64,000 nt of DNA from Lamellibrachia satsuma (GCA_033239005.1 BSQZ01000001.1:4532001-4596000); one strand, 5' to 3'; shown: positions 10,481-23,004, numbered from the stretch's first letter. The notes: generated by a model not told the origin, from the sequence alone. Translations and numbers: made by a program.

Positions 10481-12499
10481 CGATGACCGGTATCAGTGCC
10501 AGCCTCACCCCGGACTACAGGGAAAAGGAGAAGAACAACAACATGCCAACTGCAGCAATGTTCTGGAGATGTATTGCAAGCAACACTGGAGCAAGTTGTA
10601 TATTTCTGGGATGGGAGAGGAAATGCATTATCACTTAATCTGATCCAGGATACATCAGACTTGTTGACTTGAAAATAAGTCATGGGGGCTGTCTTGAGTC
10701 ACACTTGAATCACCCATTATCATGACTTGCGACTTGATTTGGAATTCAGAGAGACGACTTGGGACTTGACTTGGACTTGTAGGTCAATGACATGAGACTT
10801 GACTTGCTAGTTAGTGACTTGGCAACAAGTCTGGTATACATGTAGGTATATAGGTACACTGTAGTTGTTTTAAGTCTATGTAGCACCACTCTTCGATAGC
10901 ACCCACGGCTATGGTATTGATAATTTAACAATAAGCCCTACTCTAAATGACTCCGGACTGGGACAGATTACTTTGTTCACACACCGGCCTGCAATTAGCA
11001 TTGTGTCCCAACTAGCTTCACTTCAATGACTGCAGTTATAATCCCAAAAGTGGTGTTGACTGAAAGGTTTAATATTGATGCAGTTAGCGTTACATAAACA
11101 CACTGGCTGCTGTGATAGCACTCAGTACAACAAATCCAGACAGTGTCCAGTCATTCCAATGCCACTGGTCATTGTGGCTCAGTCTTACACTAATGGATTA
11201 CAGCCACACAACAACCAGACTAGTAGCACAACATGTAATCTTTCTGACCACTGAAGGGACCACTGTCCACAGCAAAATGTATCAGACATCGGAGGGAATA
11301 CATAGTACTGTCGATGACTAGTGTTTGCATGTAAACTGTTGTGCCAGTACATGATAGCAAGGGAAACAAATGGGGGACTAACCTTCCCCCCTCCCCCCGC
11401 CCCAGCAAGATCAACTGATCTGTTTTATCTGATTCATGTTATGTGTTATTGTCACAAGACAAATGTTAACCTGCTGAATTAATTGGTCAAATGAGACATG
11501 CGTAAATTCTATAATAAAATTATGTTTACCGAGTAAACAATATGCCAAAATTGTTGACTGTTGTTGTCTTTCAGATTCGGCCTCAGACTCTCAGACTCGG
11601 TACTATCAATCTTTCAGTGATAATATTGCCACATTTGTGTTTGGTAGTGGATAAGTTTGTATTGTCAGCATGTTCTTCTCCCTACATTGTCAGTGCTGCA
11701 GGTGACAGTACTGTCTATATGCAAGCTCTACTTAAGTAGTGGTTTATATTACAATTAATTGTTAAATCATGCAATTTGACTGAAATTTAATCCATATTTT
11801 AGTTTAATTGACTAAAAGAAAAGCTTGCCTACAATGAACATGATTTCAGTAGGCAACAAAAACCTGACATTGCATGCAACAAAAAAATAGCTTTGCTTCA
11901 CAATACAACAAGCTCTCATGATTACAAAACTTTAATGACAGCTTGAGAAACTTCTATCGTTGGATATCTTTTTATGGTAATTCCATTGTCACAATCAGAC
12001 CACCTTTCATGGTTGGTCAGACACTGGTCTGCTTCCCAAGACAAAGTCACACAAGCCGTTGCGACTGAACAAAATGTCCCAGGAAGTAGGTACTGGAAAT
12101 GATTTAATTTGACAGTCCTAGTGAATGTAGCAAACATAAAACAGGTGATTCCAGTTGCAATGTCAGTGTTGCTATTGTGTATGACAGGGACAATAGACTG
12201 CCATCTGGGCGGCAAGACAGTTCTCTACAGATGTCATTCCAATGTTTGTGCGAGTACGTGTAACACGTGTATGCATGCATACATGCATGAGCCTGCATGC
12301 ATGTGTTCATAGTATTAGTGTCACATATACGTTTTGTAAAAAATCTTGTACATCGTTTTTCATAATTAATTAGCAAGGATACAACACTAAACAGATGTAC
12401 CAGGTACGACTAACTAACGAAGAGCTTGTATATCACTTACACACTCTTTAACATGATATAATTGAGTAATGCTTAACATAATAGTACATAAAACTGGCC
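10481..12499. other. No gene recognised
   Basis: 10690-10830 is a degenerate run of acttg motifs (cttgacttgg). 11112-11740 has short frames only. 12240-12305 has atgcatg-type simple sequence. Confidence 0.45.
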
Positions 12500-12645
12500 T
12501 GGAAGGCACACAGCCTGGTGGGCACACAACCTGGTGGGCAATGGGCACATAGCCTGGTGGGCACACAGCCTGGTAGGCACACAGCCTGGTGGGTATACAA
12601 CCTGGTGGGCAATGGGCATACAGCCTGGTGGGCATACAGAAGACA
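12500..12645. repeat. ~17-bp repeat
   Basis: Copies of cctggtgggcacacag with spacing changes. Confidence 0.8.
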
Positions 12646-13345
12646 GTAACCAGGACCAAGAAGGTAATGGCAGTGACAGCTTGGTGGTATCACTGACTCC
12701 GTGTGGAGACAGATACAGATAACTTCTGTGCTCACAGAGGATGAATCAACTGCTACCAATTGATCGGCGCCCTCTTATGCGATTTCTTGCATCATGAAAA
12801 TTATGTTTATACAAACATCAACAGCTTTGGGGACTGTGTGAAAGTTGGTGTGTACAGGTAGTCAGGTACTACAGGCATAAATACCCAGTGTTTGGTTGTT
12901 AAGAAGAATCTGGTTGTGTTAGGCCACAAATGATGGGAGTATCCTCAATCACAAAAAACTATTTTAGTTTTAAAAAACTACTGCAAGTCAACAACTGAAC
13001 AAACAACATCAATTGGCTTTTCACCTCAATACTGGTAATCGTTTTGCCTAAGCTGGATCATGCATTTTTGCATTAATTCCAATAGGAAATATATGTGGGG
13101 GTGTAGAACAGACAGATGGAGGGGAAATGGAAAATGACACAGTAATATTATCTGCATGCTTTAATATAATGGCCAAGATATTGGTTAAATTACAAAACTG
13201 TCATAATATATAAACAAGACAAACAGAAATGTTGCAAGATTTTAGCCAGTTGCCACTGTCTAGGCTAGGTAACAGATGTCTAAAATGTGCAGTGCTTATG
13301 TCAATGGTTGCTCCTTCGCATCTGGCATCAAGTCTTGCTCTCAAT

Positions 13346-13964
13346 AGCTGCGTTCACACTTACACCTTAAAACGGTTTAGTTAAAACGTTTTAGTTAAAC
13401 CGGTTTACGTTTGAAAGTTGTAAGCGTTCACACATGCAATAGCTAAACCGTTTTAAGGAGGAAGTTGGTATGCGCACATGCGCAAGCTAGCATAACAGCC
13501 CACGGTTCAGACGATCGGCAATACGCCGATAAATTGTGATATTTCGGCCGTTTCTTTCCAAATCGGCCTGCACACGATCATCTCCCCACACCTCCAATAA
13601 ATGTGTAACTTCCCCATTGTCCCAATTGTCGCGTCGTTGCATTTGTTTGCATTTTTCTCTGACCGAAGACATGATGGCGCGAAAATGTTGTTTATGTTTC
13701 AAACAGGAAGCGACGAGGCGCGAGATCGAATGCGCATGACTGTGACGTACTTAAAACGTTTTAGCTAATACGGTTGCGTTCACACTTGCAACTTAAACCG
13801 TTTTAGCTAAAACGGTTTAACTAAACCACCTACTGAAGCGGTTTAGCTAAACCGGTTTAGCTAAAACGTTTTAGCGCTAAATCGCGTTCACACATGTATT
13901 TTCGGACTGGATTAGTTAAAACGTTTTAACTAAACCGTTTTAAGGTGTAAGTGTGAACGCAGCT
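13346..13964. mobile_element. Inverted-repeat DNA transposon with 48-bp perfect ends
   Basis: The two ends are perfect inverted repeats for 48 bases, starting AGCTGCGTTCACACTTACAC. The flanks (caat on the left, aaaatg on the right) allow a TA target-site copy if the ends are set one or two bases in. Inside, GCGTTCACAC recurs at about 13350, 13424, 13773, 13884 and inverted at 13950, and AAACGTTTT/AAACGGTTT palindromes fill both sub-ends, as if related elements had inserted into one another. The centre is GC- and CpG-rich, unlike the flanks. It may be a non-autonomous PIF/Harbinger-like element, given the Myb-like fragment inside, but no transposase is seen. Confidence 0.8.
13487..13672 (-). 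pseudogene. Myb/SANT-like DNA-binding fragment inside the transposon
   Basis: A 61-codon frame from the ATG at 13672 reads MSSVREKCKQMQRRD then WDNGEVTHLLEVWGDDRVQ and ITIYRRIADRLNRG. The spacing W-x3-E-x2-x-LL-x2-W followed by I(x)3-IA-x2-L fits the trihelix/Myb-SANT type DNA-binding fold. Proteins of this type are the second ORF of PIF/Harbinger transposons and also occur as host factors. It stops abruptly at TAG after the third helix. It is either the relic of that second ORF, a first exon, or a captured host exon. The reading is by motif only. Confidence 0.5.
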
Positions 13965-13997
13965 AAAATGTCCCTACGCAAGTAGGTCACTAGGAAC

Positions 13998-14112
13998 ACG
14001 GGAGAGAGGGAGAGACAGACGGGGAGATGGAGAGACAGAGATGGAGAGGGAGGGAGGGAGAGGGACAGGCAGAGAGAAAGACAGAGACAGAGAGAGAGAG
14101 AGACAGAGAATT
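13998..14112. repeat. GA-rich simple sequence
   Basis: Irregular gagaga/gacaga/ggaggg run just right of the inverted-repeat transposon. Confidence 0.85.
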
Positions 14113-14399
14113 GGTATATACCTAATGCATATTTAGAGAAGCTATAGGTTGTATACATACTTAGAAAAGTTATAGGCTATATACATTGAACACGTTGTAC
14201 ACTTTGGGGAAGTGTTTGAAGGCTAAAGGCAGGAATCACAACAAAGGGATGTATATTCATGCATACAGTGAGGAACTGACTAGCTTCTAAACACTTAGTT
14301 GTGTCACTTGTACTTACTTTGAAATGTTTCTTCTATCCATTTGTCACTGTTCTGACAGCAAACAAAATACAATGGTAGTGGAGATATTACATTGAATCT

Positions 14400-14850
14400 T
14401 ACCTGGTATACATGTATGTGTTTGCTTAAGTTTACTTACTATGTATCTGCTGAAATCTACTACATTTACTTGGTATACTTAGTATGTTTGTGTTACACTC
14501 TACTACATTTGCTTAAGTTTACTTAGTATGTATTTGTTGAAATCTACGATATTTCCTTAAATTTACTTAGTATGTATTTGTTGGAGTTCACTACATTTGT
14601 TTAAGCCTAATACATGTATGTATTTGTTTAACACCTCAAAGTAATATATACTGGGTAGTATGTATGTGTTATGTAGTTGTTGAAATCTACTATATTTGCT
14701 TAAATTTATTTAGTATGTATTTATTGAAATCTACAATATTTCCTTAAATTTACTTAGTATGTATTTGTTGGACTCCACTATGTTTGTTTAAGCCTACTAC
14801 GTGTACGTATTTGTTTAACGCCTCAAAGTAATACATACTGGGCATTCAAA
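14400..14850. repeat. ~188-bp tandem duplication of a degenerate repeat
   Basis: The block containing atatttccttaaatttactt occurs at about 14545 and again at about 14733, with shared flanks through cctcaaagtaata. Shorter gtatgtatttgttg motifs recur throughout. Confidence 0.7.
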
Positions 14851-15371
14851 TACACTGTATGTTAACATTAACTGATTGTCCTAAATTAGTTTCCTGTTGC
14901 TGCAAGCTTGGGCATACATAGGACTGTAGCTAAACTATTTATTGTTTCCGCATCAGACGTCCCTGTCAGATGACAAGGTGTGTCAGGTGATTTATGGTAG
15001 GCAGTAACAGTAATGAAGTATCTACCTGTGCATCCATGCAGGCAGCCATGTAGTTAGATATGTCATCATTTAAAGCAGTCAGTATTTACATGTTCATTTC
15101 TGGAAGTTTCATGTGGTCATTTCTCATTTACATTTTCTATAATCAGATTTGTCTACTATCAGTTTTTTTATTCAATAATCAGATTTTGTTTACAAAAATA
15201 TGTTTACACATCCTCTTTACTCCTACAGTAGTTAATCAGGCCAAATTATTTTTATTTAACTGTAACTTTGATAAATTTGTCAGTACAGAACAGTACAACA
15301 ACCGTACAGAATGGAGGAAGTTATTGTCACACTGGGACTGGAAGGAGTTCTAGTGTTACTTGAATTGCCAC

Positions 15372-15475
15372 GATGAGCAGGTGAGCAGGTAAGCAGGTGA
15401 GCAGGTGAGCAGGCAAGCAGGTGAGCAGGAGAGCAGGCAAGCAGGCAAGCAGGTGAGCAGGTGAGCAGGTGAGCA
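15372..15475. repeat. 8-bp gagcaggt repeat
   Basis: About 13 copies of (gagcaggt) with caagcagg variants. On the plus strand many copies read CAG|GTGAGC or CAG|GTAAGC, matching the splice donor consensus. Confidence 0.85.
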
Positions 15476-15557
15476 GTGTTTCTACTATTGAATATTTTGT
15501 TGTTCTCTGTTATACAGAAGCAAAGGAGCTGTACAGTGAGTGAGTGTTGGTACTCAC

Positions 15558-15651
15558 CAAGTTTGCAGATGGTACCAGGCAGGGAGTTTCTCCTACAGTG
15601 CCCTGGCTTGTCCAATGTCTGCTTGGTGCTGGCCCTGCCCCACTTGGCCAT
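15558..15651 (-). CDS. Candidate first coding exon, 31 codons, phase-1 donor
   Basis: An ATG in a strong context (GACATGG) follows an in-frame TGA and opens MAKWGRASTKQTLDKPGHCR and on to RNSLPGTICKL, ending at a clean donor CTTG|GTGAGT. Codon choice resembles the PDZ exons, and RRNSLP looks like a basophilic kinase site. It lies between the PDZ exons and the exon candidates below 6.6 kb. Its phase-1 end would fit either the missing RhoGEF exon or the acceptor at 6269. I do not recognise the product. It may be an internal alternative start of the RhoGEF gene, the first exon of another gene, or chance. Confidence 0.4.
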
Positions 15652-15659
15652 GTCACTTA

Positions 15660-17659
15660 CCACTCTAACTCACACTAATATACATCCCCTGGATTCAATG
15701 GATACACAAAGTGACACAACTCTCCATGCTGATATCATTCTTGTTTTCTGGCAAGAGATCCAGCACTGTGTAGCAAAGTGTAGCAGTCTTGTTGCATACT
15801 GTCACGTTGCATCCATCAAGTAGGTCAAAGTAATCCAGGTGATGGGAGTAGGCAGACTCTCCAGAGATTTAATTTCTCAGTGGAAGATACAAATACACAA
15901 ACTCATCTATGTATTATCCTTAGGCAGTATAATCCATAGACTAATGCAGCCAACTAACACACAGCAGCAGTGCTGAGGTTTTCACAACGTAATCCAAACA
16001 GGCCTGCGAGTCCATCTCATCCAGTAATGGCAGTGAGTGTCTGAGATAGCTTCAGAAGATGCAGCAGGAAGCGCCTGTGTGTGTGTGTATATGTGTACAC
16101 AGCTGGCAATTATACACACATCCTAAACAGCCTGGCCATCAGTGCTGCACCCTCCATAACCATCAACAGAAGCCACACAGAGGTCTTTACTTGCAAGTTA
16201 ATCTGAAAATCTGCCAGGACACTGTACCCACTCAGGTGATGAGGCAGTAATCCTAGAAGACGATGACGATGCCACACATGTTTGCAATGCTAGCAATAAG
16301 ACATAATATGCTGAGTGACTAGACAGGCATGCTGCAATGATGCACCAGTGACATCATTGGGGTTATTTATACCACACACAGGGAGTACCTGAATAGTTGA
16401 CTACTAAACAGTGAGAGGACAAACAGAGAGCCTGGGGTCTCTGCACTGGCACACTGACTGTGTCTCCTGGGGGTCTCTGCACTGGCACACTGACTGTCTC
16501 CTGGGCCCTAGCACATCTCATGCATCACTAATTAACTTAGTTAATATTCATTAGAGACACAATACACAGCCCCAGTCACTGGGGTATCTGTGAGGCTTTG
16601 TTACAAAACAAAGGAGCACACACCACCTATAGGATTCATCTGCCAATATCCATACAGTCAGTAGAAAAGTGCGGATTACATGTGATGTGTGATTTTTAAC
16701 ACCACTTTTGCATCCCATAAGTGAACCAAAGAAACGTTTCCTGCACTGCAGCACTGGATGTTCTAATGAATGGCACTAGACTGACATTGACAATGTTTGT
16801 ATCAATACAGTGGCTACTAGGATGAATGCACCAACATTTCACATTTAGTCACCGGGCTGGGTAAAATTGACGGCATCAGGTGTGGATGTTTTTTTTTTAA
16901 AACGGGTAATTTGTAAGAGCAGGTTGAAGAAAACTGTTGGAAAATTTTTCCAGGGGCCCAGAAAATGCTATGATGGCCGACATGGGCAAAAGTAACTGCA
17001 TGTCATGTCTCCCCAATAGTGCAACATTCCTCAACCTGCAACCAGCTGTGAGCAATAAGAAAGACAATACCACTGGACTATATGTAGTTCTGCAGATGTA
17101 CAATGTGGCTCTGTGCTTTCTCTCTCATTTCAAATATCCTCACATCGCCTCTTCAAATGAAATAGGAAACTGCATTTGTGGACCAGTCAAATGTGTAGAA
17201 ATTATGGGCAAAGTGTTTTTCATGAAGATTCCACTTGCCCAAAGTCATCATATGTCACAAAAGTAATTCTGCATCAATGTTGAATTCGACATTATGCTGC
17301 AAAATTAAGTACTATGGTCAGGCTTTGAAGACAAAGCATAGAATTCACCTACTTCCAAGCATACAAGGCTTTATAAATGCAGGAAATGAATTATTAAAAA
17401 ATATGTAACCAATTATTATTAATAATGTCTTAAGGCACAATGCATAAAATGAAAGCAAAATTAATTACATGGATGGTCATTAAACAAGAAAGTGGGAGTA
17501 AAAACGAGTATTAGGCTCATCTAAGGTTTCTGAATGAAAAATCTACTTTTTCCAACACATGTGGACAGAAGTTTATTAAAGATGACTAAAAATTAACAAT
17601 TTGTTACACAGAAGAGGTGTTCTGAGCTGTTGTAGCTACCACGGGTACTGAAAGCCACA
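15660..17659. other. No gene recognised
   Basis: A 34-36-bp block ctgggggtctctgcactggc... is present twice at 16430-16505. The 109-codon plus frame at 16937-17266 has no recognisable motif. Confidence 0.45.
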
Positions 17660-18438
17660 TACCGTATTATTCCCTACAGATGTACAGTACGCAAGTGCAA
17701 AGGCTTGGATGCGCGTCTATTAGTTCTCAAACGTGGCCTGGATCGTGATCTGCCACTATGGGTGAAATCAGCCTCTAAATCAGACTTGTAGCTAATCCGG
17801 AGTATGGTGCCACTGTGAACTATGCAACAAATGTGGGGTGCTTCTAGGGAATGACTCGGGAACCATGTCATTGATCACCGATCTACTTCATAACTCGCAC
17901 TTGTTTTGTATGATGTATTTTGTCCAATATAATTTAATATAAGCCTACAATGAGGTGTTGCGTTGTTTGTTTTGCACTTAGCAAAGATGCAGTTTCAGCA
18001 CATCTACCAAACTAAACGACACTCGATCGACACACTACTGTAACTACAAAAACGCACGAGACAGAACTGAAAAAGCACGTTTGTTTGTGGTTTTTGTAAT
18101 TCCAGACAAACAACATCTGTCGGTCACCACTTGATTCTTTGAGTATCATTAAATAGACAATTCAAACTCGCACGCTTTGCTGACGGCGAGTGAGCGATAA
18201 AATTAATAAAAGCTATTCCTAGTAGTGATAACAATGTGGTACCACGTTGCAGCTAAAAACACACACTATGAATTATTTCTAAAGCATCCGCAAGGTGACG
18301 CCAGCTGCCGCAGTACTGCTGTCATTTGCGTTTAGCGTGCCTTCACTCCTGAAAATCTATGTTTTTGCACATGGTTTCACTTCTCAAAAAGGGGGTGTAC
18401 ATTTATTAGGTAGTGCGCTACTATTGGGAATTATACGG
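17660..18438. mobile_element. Candidate MITE with ACCGTAT-type ends
   Basis: The left end taccgtattattccc and the right end gggaattatacggta are imperfect inverted repeats about 15 bases long, with an outward TA on each side. The inside is more CpG-rich than the flanks and has no ORF of note. Confidence 0.45.
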
Positions 18439-18484
18439 TAGCTCAAATATTTCCTGTCACAAAATGTCCCACAATTTCCAATAT

Positions 18485-18575
18485 CTTTGCACTAAACACA
18501 GTGTAACAGTGATTACGATAAACACGGTGTAACAGTGATTACACCAAACATAGTGTGACAGTGATTACACTCATA
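18485..18575. repeat. Three copies of a ~32-bp unit
   Basis: acacagtgtaacagtgatta and two variants in a row. Confidence 0.7.
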
Positions 18576-19804
18576 AGAAAACCAGCAGTAAAACTTACTG
18601 CACAAGCAGAAACTAATCAGATTATGTATACTTTAATTGGCTGTTTTGTCCCCTGCAGTAAAATCCTGTCTATATGTTTATCCTCCATAAAAAGTAATTA
18701 CTTCACAGTGTAGATTAGTGCATTACTTAAGAATACATCTCGTCTATAGACTGTACTAGAAACTTGCCAGCAGCCTCATCACAGGGTTGATGCAGTAGCT
18801 CCACCTACTGACTTAAATAGAACCACACATGTTGCATTTGTCCCTGCTCGTCAGGTGGCACCACTATGAACCACCATGCCACACAACAGCAGCAAATTCT
18901 TTCCAATGCATACATCCAAATATTTGAAAGGTTGGTTGTATTCAAATAAACCATTGGCAAGACAGTCAAACAACATTTGCAAGGAATTAATCATGAGAAA
19001 TGAAAAATACATTCATGTATATTATATATAAATATATAACAGAAAACGGCATCATCTTGTTTTTCACTGCACAGATTTTTTTTAATGTTACAATCAGTAA
19101 AACTAATATCCCTCGCCGCTGTTTAGATTATCTAGTTATCTACATTAAAAGACCAACAATTATCAGAATATTACAAAGGTGAAAATAATAGTTGACATTA
19201 CACTCTCCATGCATACACACTGTGAACATTTCTTAATTAACCAAATATTATCTATATTATCCATCAAACTATCCCGAATCCTTGATCGCTGGTAGACATG
19301 TTTCATCAAATGAAAGTGTCTATTTTTCTACTGTAATTCTATGTTATATGTTATATGGATTGTACAACCAATAAAAGGCCTTCAACAGTGTGTCATACAT
19401 AACCCTGCTGTTCATGTCCTGACATTTATTACTAAATTACTTCTTATACACGGTGTGGGTTTGCTACAAATCAAGATGTTCAAATTAAAAATGGATCTAT
19501 CAATCTTTTACTAACTTTTTACAGTCAACTTTACCTTTTCTTGTTGTAATGTTTTGACAGCTTTTGGTGAAGATAGCTGAAAGCTGTCGAAATGTTAAAA
19601 ATAAAAAGGTAAAATTGATGATGACTTTTTTACATTTTCCAATCACTGATGGATCTCTCTTCACAATTAAAGCAGGAATTTCTGGATGCTGACGTTACCA
19701 GAATAGGTGTGCTAATCTGCCCATCCTGTGCTGAGAGCTTGTTGCAGGATGCCTAGGGTATGTAGTTCTTATGTACACAACTGTTCAGACAGGAACCTGC
19801 TAAT

Positions 19805-21612
19805 CTTAACAAAACGTACAAGACAAGGTTGGGCCTCTAGAAGACAGTGCTGGAAATATAATATCACAGGGGTTTTTAATGGCGGAAGACCTAAATGGTT
19901 ACTTCAGTTCAGTGTTTACAAAAGAAGATATTAGTTCATTACCAGTTGCTGATGCTAAATTTCAGGGGGCTAAATCTGACTATTTAGGACCGTTAGTTGT
20001 AACTCCAGAATTGGTAGCTAGGAAAATAAAGGCAATGAAGGATAACAAATCACCGGGAGTGGATGGGATTCCTCCAAAATTACTAATGGAAACAGTAGAT
20101 CAAATCAGTATACCACTTGCAAGAGTATTCAACTTGTCATTAAAAGAGGGAGTTGTTCCGTTTGAATGGAAAGAAGCAAACATCATACCATTATTTAAAA
20201 AGGGTTCGAGAAATAAGTCAGAGAATTACAGACCAGTGAGTTTAACGTCAGTGATTTGTAAATTATTAGAAAGGTTAATTAAAGACCATATGGTGGACTT
20301 CCTCGTTAAGCATAAATTATTAAATTCATCTCAACATGGATTCCTTAAAGCGAGGTCATGCTTAACAAATGTCTTATGTTTTTGGAAGAAATCACTAAGT
20401 GGATAGACGAGGGATCGCCAGTAGATATTATCTACTTAGATTTTCAGAAAGCTTTTGACAAAGTGCCACATCAAAGATTGCTACTTAAATTAAAAGCCCA
20501 TGGTATCGGGGATAGCATAACTGACTGGATAGAACAATGGCTGACTGACAGAAGACAACGAGTTGTAGTAGATGGCGAAGTTTCAAATTGGAAATCGGTT
20601 TTGAGTGGGGTACCTCAAGGATCAGTATTAGGACCTATATTATTCTTAATTTATATCAATGACTTGACGAGAGTATAACAAGTAACGTACTGAAATTTGC
20701 GGACGACACAAAACTGTTTAGAAAGGTTAATACTGATTGTGATAAACAACATTTACAAAACGATCTAGACAGATTAGTGAAATGGTCTGAGAAATGGCAG
20801 ATGATGTTCAATTTTGGGAAATGTAAATGCCTACATACAGGACATGGGAACTTGAATGTAAACTATAAAATGGGAGCTACTGTTCTTGGTACTACTGTAA
20901 AAGAAAAGGACTTAGGAGTTACAATAAGCGCTGATATGAAAGTTTCAGAGCAGTGTGGTATTGCAGCTTCAAAGGGTAATCAAATTCTTGGATTGATTAG
21001 AAGAAACATAACATACAAGGGAAAAAAGTTAATTATACCTCTTTATAAAGCAATAGTTAGACCTCATTTAGAATACTGTATACAAGCATGGAGACCATAT
21101 CGTAAGAAGGATATAGATACGCTTGAACGCATACAAAGGAGAGCAACTAAAATGATTCCAGAACTTAGAGACCTTAGTTATGAAGAACGCCTGAAAGAAT
21201 GTGGTTTAACAACTTTAGAGACAAGGAGGTTAAGAGGAGATCAGATTGAAGTTTTTAAGATATTGAATGGGTATGAAAATATTGATAGAAATATGTTTTT
21301 CTCACTCAAGAAGGATAGCAGAACTAGAGGACATGAGGTAAAATTAGTAAAGGATCAATGTAGATTGGACATCAGGAAGCACTCGTTCTCACAGAGGACA
21401 GTAAATGAATGGAACAAACTGTGTACAGATTGTGTAACTGCTAGCAGCGTGAATATGTTTAAAAACAAGGTTGACACATATATCAGGAGGGCGGGTTATA
21501 AGTAGGTGAACATTGTTGGACTCTCGATAAGCCAATGGCTTCCTTGTCCACTTGCCATCTGGGCCTTTGGCTTGGATGGCAAATCTTGTTAAATCTTGTT
21601 AAATCTTGCTAC
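19805..21612 (+). mobile_element. 5'-truncated CR1-like LINE with a broken reverse transcriptase ORF
   Basis: Three consecutive frames cover the reverse transcriptase and C-terminal part of a non-LTR retrotransposon. Visible motifs: MAEDLNGYFSSVFT (from 19879), [47 protein letters not shown] (20430s), [20 protein letters not shown], the active-site FADD at about 20699, and the CR1-typical RRATKMIPELRDLSYEERL and late LETRRLRGDQIEVFKIL. Two frameshifts, near 20350-20400 and about 20657, break the ORF, so it is dead as it stands. The endonuclease and first ORF are missing, the usual 5' truncation. The 3' end carries about three copies of aaatcttgtt (21581-21610), resembling the short tandem tails of CR1/L2 elements. 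It sits in the intron after PDZ exon 3 and is antisense to that gene. Confidence 0.9.
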
Positions 21613-21934
21613 AGGGAAGGTTCTGTGCTGGCAGGCTCAATTGATGTCAAATGGCAAGCAACAACATCCCTCCACTTGTATCCATACAACTAACTGTATC
21701 TAAGTGGATATATTTCTTCATCTTTAATAATAAATAACTTTACTATAAATGAATAAAAATGCCATGTTATGTCATTCCTTATGAGTGGCTTTTAATAGCA
21801 ATGGAATATACCAATGGTTTCAGAATTATGTATCTTAGAGACAAATGCAACCCCAAATAGGTTAACCCTTAGGGGAGTGATCTATAGTTTACTTACACAC
21901 AGAAGACATATTGAGTCATCAAACATGCTTTGGA

Positions 21935-22214
21935 TTGTTTGTACAACATGTACAATGTCATTACTGTGATTGTTTGTACGACATGTACAATGTCATTACT
22001 GTGATTGTTTGTACGACATGTACAATGTCATTACTGTGATTGTTTGTACGACATGTACAATGTCATTACTGTGATTGTTTGTACGACATGTACAATGTCA
22101 TTACTGTGATTGTTTGTACGACATGTACAATGTCATTACTGTGATTGTTTGTATGACATGTACAATGTCATTACTGTGATTGTTTGTACAACATGTACAA
22201 TGTCATTACTGTGA
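21935..22214. repeat. 35-bp tandem repeat, 8 copies
   Basis: Unit tgattgtttgtacgacatgt + acaatgtcattactg. It lies between the CR1-like LINE and PDZ exon 3. Confidence 0.92.
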
Positions 22215-22525
22215 TGTTTAATGGTTGATTGAGAATACACAATCATTAGAATGATAGGAACATTGTTTGTAGATGCTTAACAAGTTTTGTGTTTTATGGT
22301 AAATAATAATAATAAATAAATAATATATTTTATTTGGTATAGCACCAGATCCAAAATTATTTGTGGTGCTTAACAACATATTAAAATACATAAAATAGCG
22401 TAGAATTGCAAAATCAACCTCACAGACTTATTTCTGAAAGAAATCTAATAACAAAAACAACTGCAACGACAGGCATAAAGCAGTCTTTTGTAATTGCCCA
22501 CATAGAAATGCTGGCAGGTACTTAC

Positions 22526-22583
22526 ATTTGATGTGTTTCACCACTTCTATGTGGTTGCAGTTGGTTACTAGGGTGCCATTGAC
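22526..22583 (-). CDS. ARHGEF11/12: PDZ domain exon 3, LARG/PDZ-RhoGEF-like
   Basis: A 58-base exon between acceptor TTTCTGTCAG and donor AAAT|GTAAGTACC encodes VNGTLVTNCNHIEVVKHIK plus one base. It carries the strand and second helix of the PDZ fold; the helix-start His (NCNHIEVV) is the class-I ligand-binding position. The final strand, usually SG.YVALT in this family, must lie in the next exon, which should begin with a phase-1 acceptor. I did not find it in 1-22525, so that exon is either very diverged, missed by eye, or outside the window. The RGS, DH and PH regions are likewise not seen. Confidence 0.92.
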
Positions 22584-23004
22584 CTGACAGAAACAAGTAC
22601 ACATTTAATAAAGCAGCACAAGTGGACAGCACTGTTCTGTTCCTGGACCTATGGGCATGCAACTAACAGTGATATGTGGAACATTTCTACCATCTTTACA
22701 TAAGTGTATTTTGTGATTTTATTAACAAACAGCCCTAACCAAGGATAAATAACACCCATTTTTTCCATTTAAGTAAATAATATTTACGACAGGATAGGAC
22801 AGCAGATAACATTAATTTGTTTAATGCATGTTCTATCTGATTATTTATTTATGCAGATAAGACTACCACATAATGGCAAACTACAGATATGCATGAGATG
22901 TCCTATCCCCTAATTTTATGACATATTTCAGTCAAAGGTATGACAAAATAAACAATTGAGACAAGCACGAACGATGTGGACAGGGTTCCTCTTCACTAAA
23001 TCAT

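Noticed and set aside
9750..10508. 252-codon and 145-codon minus-strand frames
   Set aside because: Products of the 27-bp array; the flanking parts have no domain and one frame overlaps the LINE relic.
11542..11740. Plus-strand acceptor-like tgttgttgtctttcag followed by a short open stretch (SASDSQTRYYQSFSDN)
   Set aside because: The acceptor is good, but no partner exon or homologue is recognisable; kept only as a note.
14955..14985. Possible 21-base plus-strand microexon between tttccgcatcag and aag|gtgtgt
   Set aside because: Too short to support without transcripts or neighbours on that strand.
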